Assembly (NCBI RefSeq): GCF_036345255.1
Contig: NZ_CP107783.1
Span: 9,665,001-9,729,000, forward strand
DNA length: 64,000 nucleotides
Origin: Streptomyces sp. NBC_00569
Lineage (GTDB): Bacteria > Actinomycetota > Actinomycetes > Streptomycetales > Streptomycetaceae
Reading direction: 5' to 3'
Part shown: positions 1 through 6,895 of the stretch, in pieces
How the letters are laid out: each line of letters starts with the position of its first letter
Position numbering within the stretch: the stretch's first letter is position 1
The notes under the pieces: generated by a model
What the model was told of the DNA's origin: nothing
Database searches by the model: none
What the model saw: the letters and a program-made list of their open reading frames with translations, nothing else
Program-made: the position numbers and the translations under genes

Positions 1-335
1 CGGCCGCGGCTGAGTACGTCGAGGGTGGTCAGGGACCGGGCCAGCATCAGGGGAGGGTGCCACAGGCCGTTGAGCGTGCTGGTGCCCAGCCGGACGCGGC
101 TGGTGTGGGCGGCGGCGAAGGCCAGACTCGTCAGCGGGTCCATGTGGTTGTCGTAGACCCGCGGCATCACCCCGTCCTGGCTCGGATAGGGCGTGCTCGG
201 CGAGCGGGGCGCGAGCACACGGTCCCCCGTCCACAGAGAGTCGTACCCGAGGGCCTCCGCGGTGCGGCTGACGGTGATGACACCGTCCGCGTGCGCGTCG
301 GTACCGAAGGTGGGGAGTGCCAGACCCAGGCGCAT
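1..335 (-). CDS. LLM-class (luciferase-like, probably F420-dependent) oxidoreductase, N-terminal part
   Basis: The reading frame starts at an ATG at 335 and stays open to the window edge, so only about 111 N-terminal residues are visible. It begins MRLGLALPTFG, followed by a TAEALGYDSLWTGDRV segment and a TSLAFAAAHTSRVRLGTS segment. These are the first strands of the TIM barrel of the luciferase-like monooxygenase superfamily, and the actinomycete members with this pattern usually use coenzyme F420. The substrate cannot be told. It starts just upstream of, and on the same strand as, the Ohr gene (22 bp gap), so the two may be co-transcribed in the order Ohr then oxidoreductase. The C-terminal part lies outside the window. 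Confidence 0.85.
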   Translation of the reverse strand, partial: MRLGLALPTFGTDAHADGVITVSRTAEALGYDSLWTGDRVLAPRSPSTPYPSQDGVMPRVYDNHMDPLTSLAFAAAHTSRVRLGTSTLNGLWHPPLMLARSLTTLDVLSRG

Positions 336-357
336 GTTCTTTCTTCCTCCGAGGGTG

Positions 358-783
358 TCAGACGGCGGTGGTGTTGATGATGACGGGGATGTTGTTGCGT
401 GTCGCCTTGGAGTAGGGGCAGAGCTGGTGGGCGGCGTGGGCGAGTTCGCCGGCGGTGGACTGGTCGACGCCCCCGAGTTCGACGTTGAGGACGGCGCTGA
501 GGTTGAACTCGCCGTCCTCGCCGTGGGTGAGCGTGGCGTTGACCGTGACAGCCGTGCTCTTGAGGGCGATCTTGCGCTGGGCGGCGGCGCGGCGGACAGC
601 GCCGAGGAAGCAGGCGCCCCAGCCCGCGGCGAAGAGCTGCTCGGGGTTGGTGGCGCCGCCGGCGCCTCCCAATTCCTTGGGAATCGCGAGCGAGACATCG
701 AGCTCTCCGTCGCTGGAGCGGACGCGTCCCCCGTTGCGGCCCTCGCCGCTGACAGTGACGGTTCCGGTGTAGCTGACCGACAT
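358..783 (-). CDS. Organic hydroperoxide resistance protein, Ohr/OsmC family
   Basis: The 141-residue product has the Ohr layout. The peroxidatic cysteine is in GWGACFLGAV (Cys58), the resolving cysteine is in HQLCPYSKATRNN (Cys122), and the conserved Glu48 sits in NPEQLFAAG. Family members reduce organic and fatty-acid hydroperoxides in the cytoplasm using a reactive cysteine pair and a lipoylated reductant. The ATG at 783 was chosen over an upstream in-frame start because an AGGAG motif lies about 7 bases ahead of it and the family begins at MSVxYTG. No ohrR-type MarR regulator is adjacent. The upstream 200 bp holds inverted repeats that could be regulatory. Confidence 0.9.
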   Translation of the reverse strand: MSVSYTGTVTVSGEGRNGGRVRSSDGELDVSLAIPKELGGAGGATNPEQLFAAGWGACFLGAVRRAAAQRKIALKSTAVTVNATLTHGEDGEFNLSAVLNVELGGVDQSTAGELAHAAHQLCPYSKATRNNIPVIINTTAV

Positions 784-859
784 GGTGGCTGTCTCCTTGC
801 GGGGTGTGAAAGTTCGATACATATGAGTAACCGGTTGGAACGGTGAGTAGCTTGGTCAT

Positions 860-940
860 GTCATGTACGTCTGTCAAGAGTGATCGGAAGGCAAAGTAAC
901 CGTCTTGACAGGTTACGGAGAAGGGTGCAAGCTGGTTGTC
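860..940. promoter_or_regulatory. Candidate divergent promoter region between Ohr and the small gene at 994
   Basis: Two copies of TTGACAG face away from each other: on the minus strand at 871-877 and on the plus strand at 905-911. They form an 8-bp inverted repeat (CTGTCAAG ... CTTGACAG). A second inverted repeat, GTAACC-N9-GGTTAC, spans 896-916. TTGACA matches a -35 hexamer, but no convincing -10 is visible, so the promoter reading is an inference. Confidence 0.35.
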
Positions 941-993
941 GTCCAGGCAGCACACCGGGACGTGATCGACGACTGATGAGATGGAGACAGACC

Positions 994-1194
994 ATGAGCA
1001 AGCCAGTCGCGATGGACACCGACACCGCTACGGCCGCACGGCACGCGCGGTACGGCAAGCTCCCTGCGCGGATCCGCTTCGAGGACATGACCGAGGAGGT
1101 GGAGGCCGAGGTGAACGTCGGGGTGAACGCCGCGTACGACCCCGAACGCTCGTGGAACTTCTACTCGTGCCTGGCCTTGGATCTAGGGCTCTAG
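994..1194 (+). CDS. Small protein of unknown function (66 aa)
   Basis: An ATG at 994 preceded by a GGAGACAG motif (about 4-8 bases upstream) opens a 66-codon frame ending at TAG 1192-1194. The product starts MSKPVAMDTDTAT, has an acidic middle (EDMTEEVEAEVNVG) and ends SWNFYSCLALDLGL, with one cysteine and a hydrophobic aromatic tail. I do not recognise a family. The good ribosome site, the codon pattern and the divergent arrangement with Ohr support a real gene. The composition (charged front, aromatic C-terminus) could fit a peptide precursor, but no maturation enzyme lies next to it, so this is only a possibility. Confidence 0.55.
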   Translation: MSKPVAMDTDTATAARHARYGKLPARIRFEDMTEEVEAEVNVGVNAAYDPERSWNFYSCLALDLGL

Positions 1195-1299
1195 GCCAGG
1201 GAGAGGGGCAGGTCGCGCCATGCCGCCGACGAGGGGCGTGCGTCTGTGGCGCGGGCGACAGCTCAGCGAGGTGGAAGGTGTGGACAGTCGGCGTGTGTG

Positions 1300-1691
1300 T
1301 GGTGGAGGTGGCGGCGCCTGGAAGCTCCTCGACGCTCCCCGACCGCTCCGACCCGGCCCAATGGCCCACACTGCGGGCGCGGTTCACGGAACGCTTCCGA
1401 AGCCGCACCCGTGACGAGTGGAGCGCCGTGTTCCACGGTACTGGCGCGTGTGTCGCCCCCGTGCTCACGCCCGACGAGGCACCTTCCCACCCTCATCTCG
1501 CTGACCGAGCCACGTTCGCCGAACTCGGCGGGGTACTCCAGCCGGCCCCGGCGCCCCGCTTCTCCCGCACGCCCGCCCAGCTCACCCGGCCCCCGGCGGC
1601 GGCCGGAACCGAGACGCGCGAAGCGCTCATGGACTGGGGAATCGAGGGCGTCGACGCACTCCTGATCTCCGGGGCTGCGCACCAGGCCTGA
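1300..1691 (+). pseudogene. C-terminal remnant of a family III CoA-transferase / alpha-methylacyl-CoA racemase (CaiB/BaiF)
   Basis: From about 1341 the frame reads WPTLRARFTERFRSRTRDEW, then FHGTGACVAPVLTPDEAPSH and LQPAPAPRFSRTPAQL, ending at TGA 1689-1691. This is the C-terminal third of CaiB/BaiF-type acyl-CoA racemases and transferases, which normally have about 360-390 residues. The part carrying the catalytic aspartate is missing, and the sequence upstream in the same frame does not resemble the family. It is therefore a truncated relic and not a functional gene. Confidence 0.75.
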
Positions 1692-1728
1692 CGCACGCCC
1701 GCCCGCCCCAGGTCCATCGTCCGTCGCC

Positions 1729-1902
1729 CTTCAGGTGGCGTACTTCGTCACCGTTGCCGACAACGGTGGGGTGAACCGGGCCGCAGCCGCACTGCACGTC
1801 GCCGAGTCGTCCCTCCCGCAGGCCGTCAGGAATCTGGAGAAGGACCTGAGCACCAAGTTGGTCCGGGACGCGGAGCGTGGCCGGATCGACATCGATGGGT
1901 GA
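1729..1902 (+). pseudogene. N-terminal remnant of a LysR-type regulator
   Basis: The frame reads LQVAYFVTVADNGGVNRAA, then ALHVAESSLPQAVRNLEKDL, the winged-helix DNA-binding region of LysR-type regulators. It then degenerates and stops at TGA 1900-1902. No start codon precedes it in frame and no effector domain follows. Together with the CoA-transferase relic just upstream it marks a decayed metabolic locus. Confidence 0.65.
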
Positions 1903-1960
1903 CTGAGCGCCGTACTGGGCCCGGTGGGTCGAGCCGAACGCAGTCAGGGGCAAGGCGTTG

Positions 1961-2413
1961 TCAGCTGAACCAGACGACGAGACGCACGTTGGAAGCACCA
2001 TGAAGGTCGCTCAGTGTCCGCATAATGCTCCAGGCCGGGGCCCAGTGCGAGGCGTCACCCGCTACCTGCGCCCGGCTGCGAGTGCCGGAGCGGTCGGTCT
2101 CGCGCCAGTCGGCAGAGAGCAGCTCGGACCAGGTGATCCATGTGGTGCCGTGCATGTCGTCGGGTGGCCCGTAAGCCATGCATGCGGAGGTCAGGCCATC
2201 GGAGGCGTCGGTGGGGAGCCCACGGTTCTCGGTGAGGGGCCGGAAGCCGTAGGAGTTTCGGACCCCGAAGAGGCAGGCCAGCGCGTCGTAGGCGTTGCCG
2301 ATGTCGAGCAGCCACAGGTCAATGGCGGTGTGCCATACAGAGTCTTCGTCGTCAGGGCCCCAGAGACGGGCACCGGGCCGACACTCGATCAATCCGCTGA
2401 CCTCAGTAGACAT
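1961..2413 (-). CDS. Conserved hypothetical protein (150 aa)
   Basis: The likely start is the ATG at 2413 (MSTEVSGLIECRPGARLW); an in-frame start at 2491 would add 26 residues of poor composition. The product is acidic and rich in tryptophan. It carries a segment reading LFGVRNSYGFRPLTENRGLP, a pattern I associate with small uncharacterised streptomycete proteins. No signal peptide, membrane segment or catalytic motif is visible, so the function is unknown. The gene stands alone on the minus strand, divergent from the unknown gene at 2592. Confidence 0.6.
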   Translation of the reverse strand: MSTEVSGLIECRPGARLWGPDDEDSVWHTAIDLWLLDIGNAYDALACLFGVRNSYGFRPLTENRGLPTDASDGLTSACMAYGPPDDMHGTTWITWSELLSADWRETDRSGTRSRAQVAGDASHWAPAWSIMRTLSDLHGASNVRLVVWFS

Positions 2414-2591
2414 GCCGCAATTCTGCCTGCCCTGCCGATACCGGAGTGCCTCCATTTCCCACACCTGGGCGCAAGGCGCAGCGACGGACATGTCACCTGA
2501 AGCCCGTGAGCGGGGTCGCAGGAGCGATCCGCGACTCCAAGCAGGGCAGAAATACCGTGCGCCTACGAAGGGCCTGAGACATCATCGCGAG

Positions 2592-3218
2592 GTGATCACT
2601 GTCCGGCCCGTCCTCGAAATCCCCAGCCGTTTGGGCTTTGACCTGTGGCCGGTCTCAGGTGCCGAGCCCTACACGTTCCTGGCGCTCGACGGTCATCTGG
2701 CGCCGGACGAGGTCGGTACGGCGGTGATGGCTCTGGCCGCTTGCAATGACGTTCATCCCACAGATGGCCTTCCGCCGCCGCCTGACGACCCACTCGGCGG
2801 CTTCCTCCATGGGCTCCTGACCATGGACCCACTGTTTGCGGCGGGCGGGCTGCAGGTGGTCGACTCCGATACCGGCACGCGCGTGGTGCCGGGGTGTTGT
2901 AGCGGCCTGGAGGACCGAGGCGACTGGTGGGAAGTTCTCGACGGGGGTGTTTCCACAGCGTGGTTCGGCCACGATCCCTCGCCTGCCGCCGAACTCCATG
3001 GCTCTATCGTCCGTCTTACCGCCGACTCCGCCGCTGACAACAGTCAGCGGATCGATGTTTCCTCCACCGAGCTCCGCCGCCTGTTGGCAGGCGTAGAAAA
3101 GGATCTTGTCGACTTCCTTGGCCTGGCCGCCGGTTGGGGCGCCGAGCATCTTCCGGATCACGCGGAGCGCCTCGGCGACGCGCTTGCTCAGGCCTTGGCA
3201 ATGCCTCCGCGGAACTGA
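2592..3218 (+). CDS. Hypothetical protein (208 aa)
   Basis: The frame most likely starts at GTG 2592 (V/M-ITVRPVLEIPSRLGFDLW). The protein is soluble and acidic with no signal peptide. A WWEVLDGGVSTAWFGHDPSP segment in the middle and a C-terminal stretch SSTELRRLLAGVEKDLVDFL look like a folded domain followed by a helix. I do not recognise the family. The ribosome site is weak, so the start is uncertain. The frame remains open upstream to 2295, but that stretch overlaps the divergent gene and looks non-coding. Confidence 0.6.
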   Translation: MITVRPVLEIPSRLGFDLWPVSGAEPYTFLALDGHLAPDEVGTAVMALAACNDVHPTDGLPPPPDDPLGGFLHGLLTMDPLFAAGGLQVVDSDTGTRVVPGCCSGLEDRGDWWEVLDGGVSTAWFGHDPSPAAELHGSIVRLTADSAADNSQRIDVSSTELRRLLAGVEKDLVDFLGLAAGWGAEHLPDHAERLGDALAQALAMPPRN

Positions 3219-3463
3219 GCGCGCACTTGGCCGGTTGGGCCATGCACCGGGCTCGGTCGCAGCTGTGAGCGAGCATCCCGGTTGGCGCTTGAGCGGACGT
3301 TTTGAAGCCTCTGAGCGTCAGAACGGCTCAGGAAGTTCGCCGGGCGGGCGTTGATGCTCGCTATGGTCTGACTCGTGCCGGTTGGCTTTCTGCTGTGAGC
3401 AGCACGGTCATCGCCTGCAAAAAGCCTTCGCGCCTGTCGGTGTCCGGATGATGGGGTGGCACG

Positions 3464-4417
3464 GTGACCAACCATGATGAATCGGCTGCTGTGCGACCGT
3501 TGACGCCGGCTTGGGTGAACCGGCACCTGGAGGTCGGCGAGCGAATCGTCGGGACTGAGGCGCTGCGCGGCGGTATCACTGCCGAAATGCGGCGGTTGAC
3601 CATCGGCACGCGGGACGGAGGCACCCGTGATCTGGTGCTGCGGACCTTCGTCGACGCGGAGCACGCCGGTGACTGGTTGAACAGGGAGGCCGGCGCCCTG
3701 ACTCTGCTTCAGGAGACCGGGGTACCGGCTCCTGGACTGGTCGCGGCTGATCCGGGCGCCGCGCATTGCGAGTATCCATCGCTCCTGATGACACATCTGG
3801 CGGGCCGGCCGGTCCTCGACGATGAGGGGTTGGAGACCCGGGTCCCTCTGTTGGCCCGTCAACTCCTGGCGATCCATGCGTTGCGACCTGCGGAGCGGCC
3901 CCCGCAGTATGTGGCGCTGACGACCGCCGACACCGTCGTGACTCCGAAGGGCGCCGACGCGGGGGCATGGGCTGCGGCGATCGACGTGATCCGCCGGCCC
4001 GTGCCGACGTATGAAGGGCGATTCCTGCACCGGGATTTCCACCCCGGCAACGTGCTGTTCGACGTGCCGCCCTCACGACCGACAGGTGCCCGGATCACCG
4101 GCGTCGTCGACTGGGCGGCTACCTCCTGGGGCCCGGTGGATCTCGATGTGGCGCACTGCTCCACCAATCTCGCGCTGCTGCACGGTCCGGCGTGGGGTCT
4201 GCGGTTCGCTGAGGCGTATGAGGAGGCCGGCGGGGTGCTGGCCGCGGACGCGAGCGAGCGGCTCTACTGGCTGGTGCGGGACGGGCTGGCGATCTCGGAA
4301 GAGGTGCAGCAGGTGTCGCAGCCGTGGCGGGAGGCCGGGAGGACGGAGCTGACGACGCGAGCCGTGGAGGGGCGGCTGGATGCCTATGTCACCGCCCTGA
4401 TGGACTCGCTGGGCTGA
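3464..4417 (+). CDS. APH-fold small-molecule phosphotransferase
   Basis: The 317-residue protein belongs to the aminoglycoside phosphotransferase/choline kinase-like superfamily. Visible motifs are the catalytic-loop HRDFHPGNVLF (Asp191), the metal-binding VVDWAATSWGPVDLDVAH, and an N-lobe with LRTFVDAEHAG and a helix beginning LNREAGALTLL. Members transfer the gamma phosphate of ATP to hydroxyls of antibiotics, sugars or other small molecules. The substrate cannot be deduced here, and no antibiotic cluster is adjacent. Translation starts at a GTG (3464). It is a single-gene unit followed by a 510-bp gap. Confidence 0.8.
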   Translation: MTNHDESAAVRPLTPAWVNRHLEVGERIVGTEALRGGITAEMRRLTIGTRDGGTRDLVLRTFVDAEHAGDWLNREAGALTLLQETGVPAPGLVAADPGAAHCEYPSLLMTHLAGRPVLDDEGLETRVPLLARQLLAIHALRPAERPPQYVALTTADTVVTPKGADAGAWAAAIDVIRRPVPTYEGRFLHRDFHPGNVLFDVPPSRPTGARITGVVDWAATSWGPVDLDVAHCSTNLALLHGPAWGLRFAEAYEEAGGVLAADASERLYWLVRDGLAISEEVQQVSQPWREAGRTELTTRAVEGRLDAYVTALMDSLG

Positions 4418-4927
4418 GCGATGGCGGTCCGGGGCGTGCCCCGCCCTCATGGTTCAGTGCGCACCAAGGGGGAGTCGAGCAGGCACGAGCCCACGCACCG
4501 ATGCTCACGGTGAACTCGGCAGGCGCCTGGACCCGGTGGCAGCGTGATGAAACCGCCGAAGCACCCGATCGCCGTGCAGGCCGCGGTGCGGCGAGGCCGT
4601 CACGACCGCGGCAGGCGCCCCTCCGTGTTCCCCGCCGACCATGGCGACCTCGACGGCAAGGAGGTCGAAGTTGTGCTGCGCTCCATGCGTCCCGAACTGA
4701 TCAAGCCGCTCACCGTCCTGCGGGCGGGAGCCCCGGTACGTGGGGTCACCGGGACTCGATCCGCGTGAACATCACACGTCAGGACCACTGGCTGGGTCGG
4801 CTGCGCCGAAGACGACGCCCCCGGTCGCACGCCGAGCCCGAATCCGAGCCCGTGCCAGCACAACCCTGGGCACCCTCCAGACGTCCCACAGGTGAACTCC
4901 GTACCTCTCGGACCTCTTGGAGCCCAC
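4418..4927. other. Gap with no recognised gene
   Basis: A short frame at 4544-4768 (74 codons, with DGKEVEVVLRSMRPELIKP in its second half) is open and has mildly protein-like composition. It has no clear ribosome site and no family I recognise, so it is not called as a gene. The rest of the interval shows no clear structure. The end should hold the promoter of the FG-GAP gene. Confidence 0.4.
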
Positions 4928-6388
4928 ATGCGCACACGGATGCGGACGTACGCCACAGCAGCCACCATCGTCGCTGCGGCCACTGCCGGGCTGACCCTCC
5001 CGGCCTCGGCCTCCGTTCCCGCGCAGACCGAAGGAGACTTCAACGGCGACGGGTACGCGGACCTCGCCGTCGGCGTGCCCGACGGCACAGCCAGCGGTAA
5101 GGCGAAAGCCGGCTACGTCAACATCGTCTGGGGCGGCCCGAAGGGAATCGGCGCTCACGGCAGCATCCGCATCAGCCAGGCCACCCCCGAGGTCCCCGGG
5201 ACACCGGAAACGGGCGACCACTTCGGGGCCTCCGTGGCCCTGGTGGACCTGAACGGTGACGGCAGCGCGGAACTCCTCGTCGGTGTCCCGGGCGAGGACA
5301 TCACCGGCCGCGGCAACGACGTGGGCATGGTCCTCGCGGTGGGTGGCGGCAAGGGCGGTCCCGGCCCGGGATCCGTCGTCCTCGACGGGCCCTCGGTGTC
5401 GGCGGCGTACGGCAGATCGGTCGCGGCAGCCGATCTGACCGGCGACGGCAACAAGGAGATCGTGATCGGCGGCACGGACAAGGTCGTTGCTCGTGTCGCC
5501 CAGGGCGAAGACAGCATGGTCACCACCGTCGTCACCGCCCCCATGGGCGGCCACGCCCCCATCCTCGCCACCGGTGACTTCACCGGGGACGGCACGGCGG
5601 ACCTCGCGGTCGGGTACTGGACGAAGACCCCGTTCACCCAGTCCCACGTACGCCTGTGGGCCTGGGACGCGACTGAGCAGGCCATGGCGAACACCTGGAA
5701 CACCGACAACGCCGGCGTCTCCGCCCTCGCCGTGGGCGACTTCGACGGTGACGGCCACGACGATCTGGCCCTCGGTGAGTGCCGTGAGATCGCCGACGAG
5801 AACATCGACGACCCGTGCGGCCCCGAGGAGCTGGCCAAGGGCGGTGGCATCCATGTCCACTACGGGAACGCAACGCCCGGCAGCTTCGGGTTCCGCCGGC
5901 AGACCCTCAACCAGGACACGGTCGGTGTGGCGGGTGTCGCGGAGGACGGTGACCACTTCGGTGCCGCCCTTGCCGTCGCCGACATCGACCACGACGGCCG
6001 CGACGATCTGATCGCCGGCGCCCCCGGCGAGGCGATCGGCAGCCGCTCGGGCGCGGGCGCCGCGACCCTCTTGTTCGGCGGCCCGACCGGCCTCGTCGAC
6101 GCGCAGGGCGAAGGCCGCTCCGTCGGGTTGCAGCAGGACACCCCGCGTATGCCGGGCGTCGCCGAGGCCGGCGACGCGTTCGGTGCCGCCGTCGCCACCG
6201 GCGACTACAACCACGACGGCAGGGCGGACCTGGCGGTGGGCTCGCCGGGCGAGAACGCCTCCTCGGGCGGCGTGTGGCTGCTGCCCCGGGCGAGCGCCAA
6301 CGGCTCCTCCGCGTTCACGCCCGCCAAGCTGGGCCTGCCCTCGCCGTCGAGCGCGCTCGCGTACGGCAGGTACCTCAGCGGCCAGTGA
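4928..6388 (+). CDS. Secreted FG-GAP repeat protein (seven-bladed integrin-alpha-like propeller)
   Basis: The ATG at 4928 has a GGAG motif 6 bases upstream and opens directly into a signal peptide (MRTRMRTYATAATIVAAATA ... ASAS). An in-frame GTG at 4892 lacks a ribosome site. The mature part contains seven calcium-loop repeats of the form D-x-N/D-G/H-D-G-x-x-D-L-x-x-G: DFNGDGYADLAVG, DLNGDGSAELLVG, DLTGDGNKEIVIG, DFTGDGTADLAVG, DFDGDGHDDLALG, DIDHDGRDDLIAG and DYNHDGRADLAVG. Seven repeats are the number needed for a complete beta-propeller, so the protein (486 aa) is probably a free-standing extracellular Ca-binding propeller, with a role in adhesion or ligand binding. No catalytic domain is fused to it. 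Confidence 0.88.
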   Translation: MRTRMRTYATAATIVAAATAGLTLPASASVPAQTEGDFNGDGYADLAVGVPDGTASGKAKAGYVNIVWGGPKGIGAHGSIRISQATPEVPGTPETGDHFGASVALVDLNGDGSAELLVGVPGEDITGRGNDVGMVLAVGGGKGGPGPGSVVLDGPSVSAAYGRSVAAADLTGDGNKEIVIGGTDKVVARVAQGEDSMVTTVVTAPMGGHAPILATGDFTGDGTADLAVGYWTKTPFTQSHVRLWAWDATEQAMANTWNTDNAGVSALAVGDFDGDGHDDLALGECREIADENIDDPCGPEELAKGGGIHVHYGNATPGSFGFRRQTLNQDTVGVAGVAEDGDHFGAALAVADIDHDGRDDLIAGAPGEAIGSRSGAGAATLLFGGPTGLVDAQGEGRSVGLQQDTPRMPGVAEAGDAFGAAVATGDYNHDGRADLAVGSPGENASSGGVWLLPRASANGSSAFTPAKLGLPSPSSALAYGRYLSGQ

Positions 6389-6405
6389 CAGAGCGGTCCT
6401 CAGAG

Positions 6406-6435
6406 CCGGCCCCGGGGACTCGTCCCCGGGGCCGG
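6406..6435 (+). terminator. Strong GC hairpin after the FG-GAP gene
   Basis: CCGGCCCCGGGGAC at 6406-6419 and its exact complement at 6422-6435 form a 14-bp stem with only two unpaired central bases by sequence. It begins 17 bases after the stop codon. There is no T tract, which is normal for streptomycete terminators. Confidence 0.75.
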
Positions 6436-6532
6436 GACCGGGTGTGGCTCGCAGGTTCTGCCGGTGACGGACTCACCAGGGGCAGTGCCTGCGGCGCGGC
6501 GTCGCCGTAGATCGGTGCACGCCACCTGTGGT

Positions 6533-6895
6533 TCACAGGTCGCCGTGGCGCAGGCGCTCGTCGTCGAGGAGCTGCATGTCGACGGTGTGGTGCCGTACCG
6601 ACTCGACCCACGCGGCCACGAGGCCTCCGAATTCGACGATCCGGTCCGTATCGAGCTGCTCGTCGACCGTGAGCAGTGTCAGCAACTCGTCCGCCGCAGG
6701 CCGGCCCCGATCGCAGGACGGGCAGAGTTCCGCCGTGCGGATGCCGGAAACAATCTTTCCGGTCGCGTTCTGCCACGAGTGGCTGAAGCGCGCCCTGAGC
6801 AGGGCGTCGCTGACGCAGCGCGTGCACGGGGGCACGTCGTCGAGGTTGAGGAGGATGTCTTCCCGGTCCGGGTTGGTCACGTGACGCCCTGCCAT
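6533..6895 (-). CDS. DUF6300-type zinc-ribbon protein
   Basis: The 120-residue product has two CxxC knuckles, CTRC near the N-terminus and CPSC in the middle, suggesting a bound zinc. The conserved FSHSWQNATGKIVSGIR and FGGLVAAWVESVR segments are typical of the streptomycete DUF6300 family, whose function is unknown. Two starts are possible: ATG 6895, or GTG 6880, which overlaps the dnaE-like stop codon in a GTGA junction. Either way the gene is translationally coupled to the polymerase gene upstream, so it is expressed with it. Confidence 0.8.
   Translation of the reverse strand: MAGRHVTNPDREDILLNLDDVPPCTRCVSDALLRARFSHSWQNATGKIVSGIRTAELCPSCDRGRPAADELLTLLTVDEQLDTDRIVEFGGLVAAWVESVRHHTVDMQLLDDERLRHGDL

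Noticed and set aside
4544..4768. 74-codon frame as a possible small gene
   Set aside because: No convincing ribosome site, basic N-terminal half and no recognisable family.
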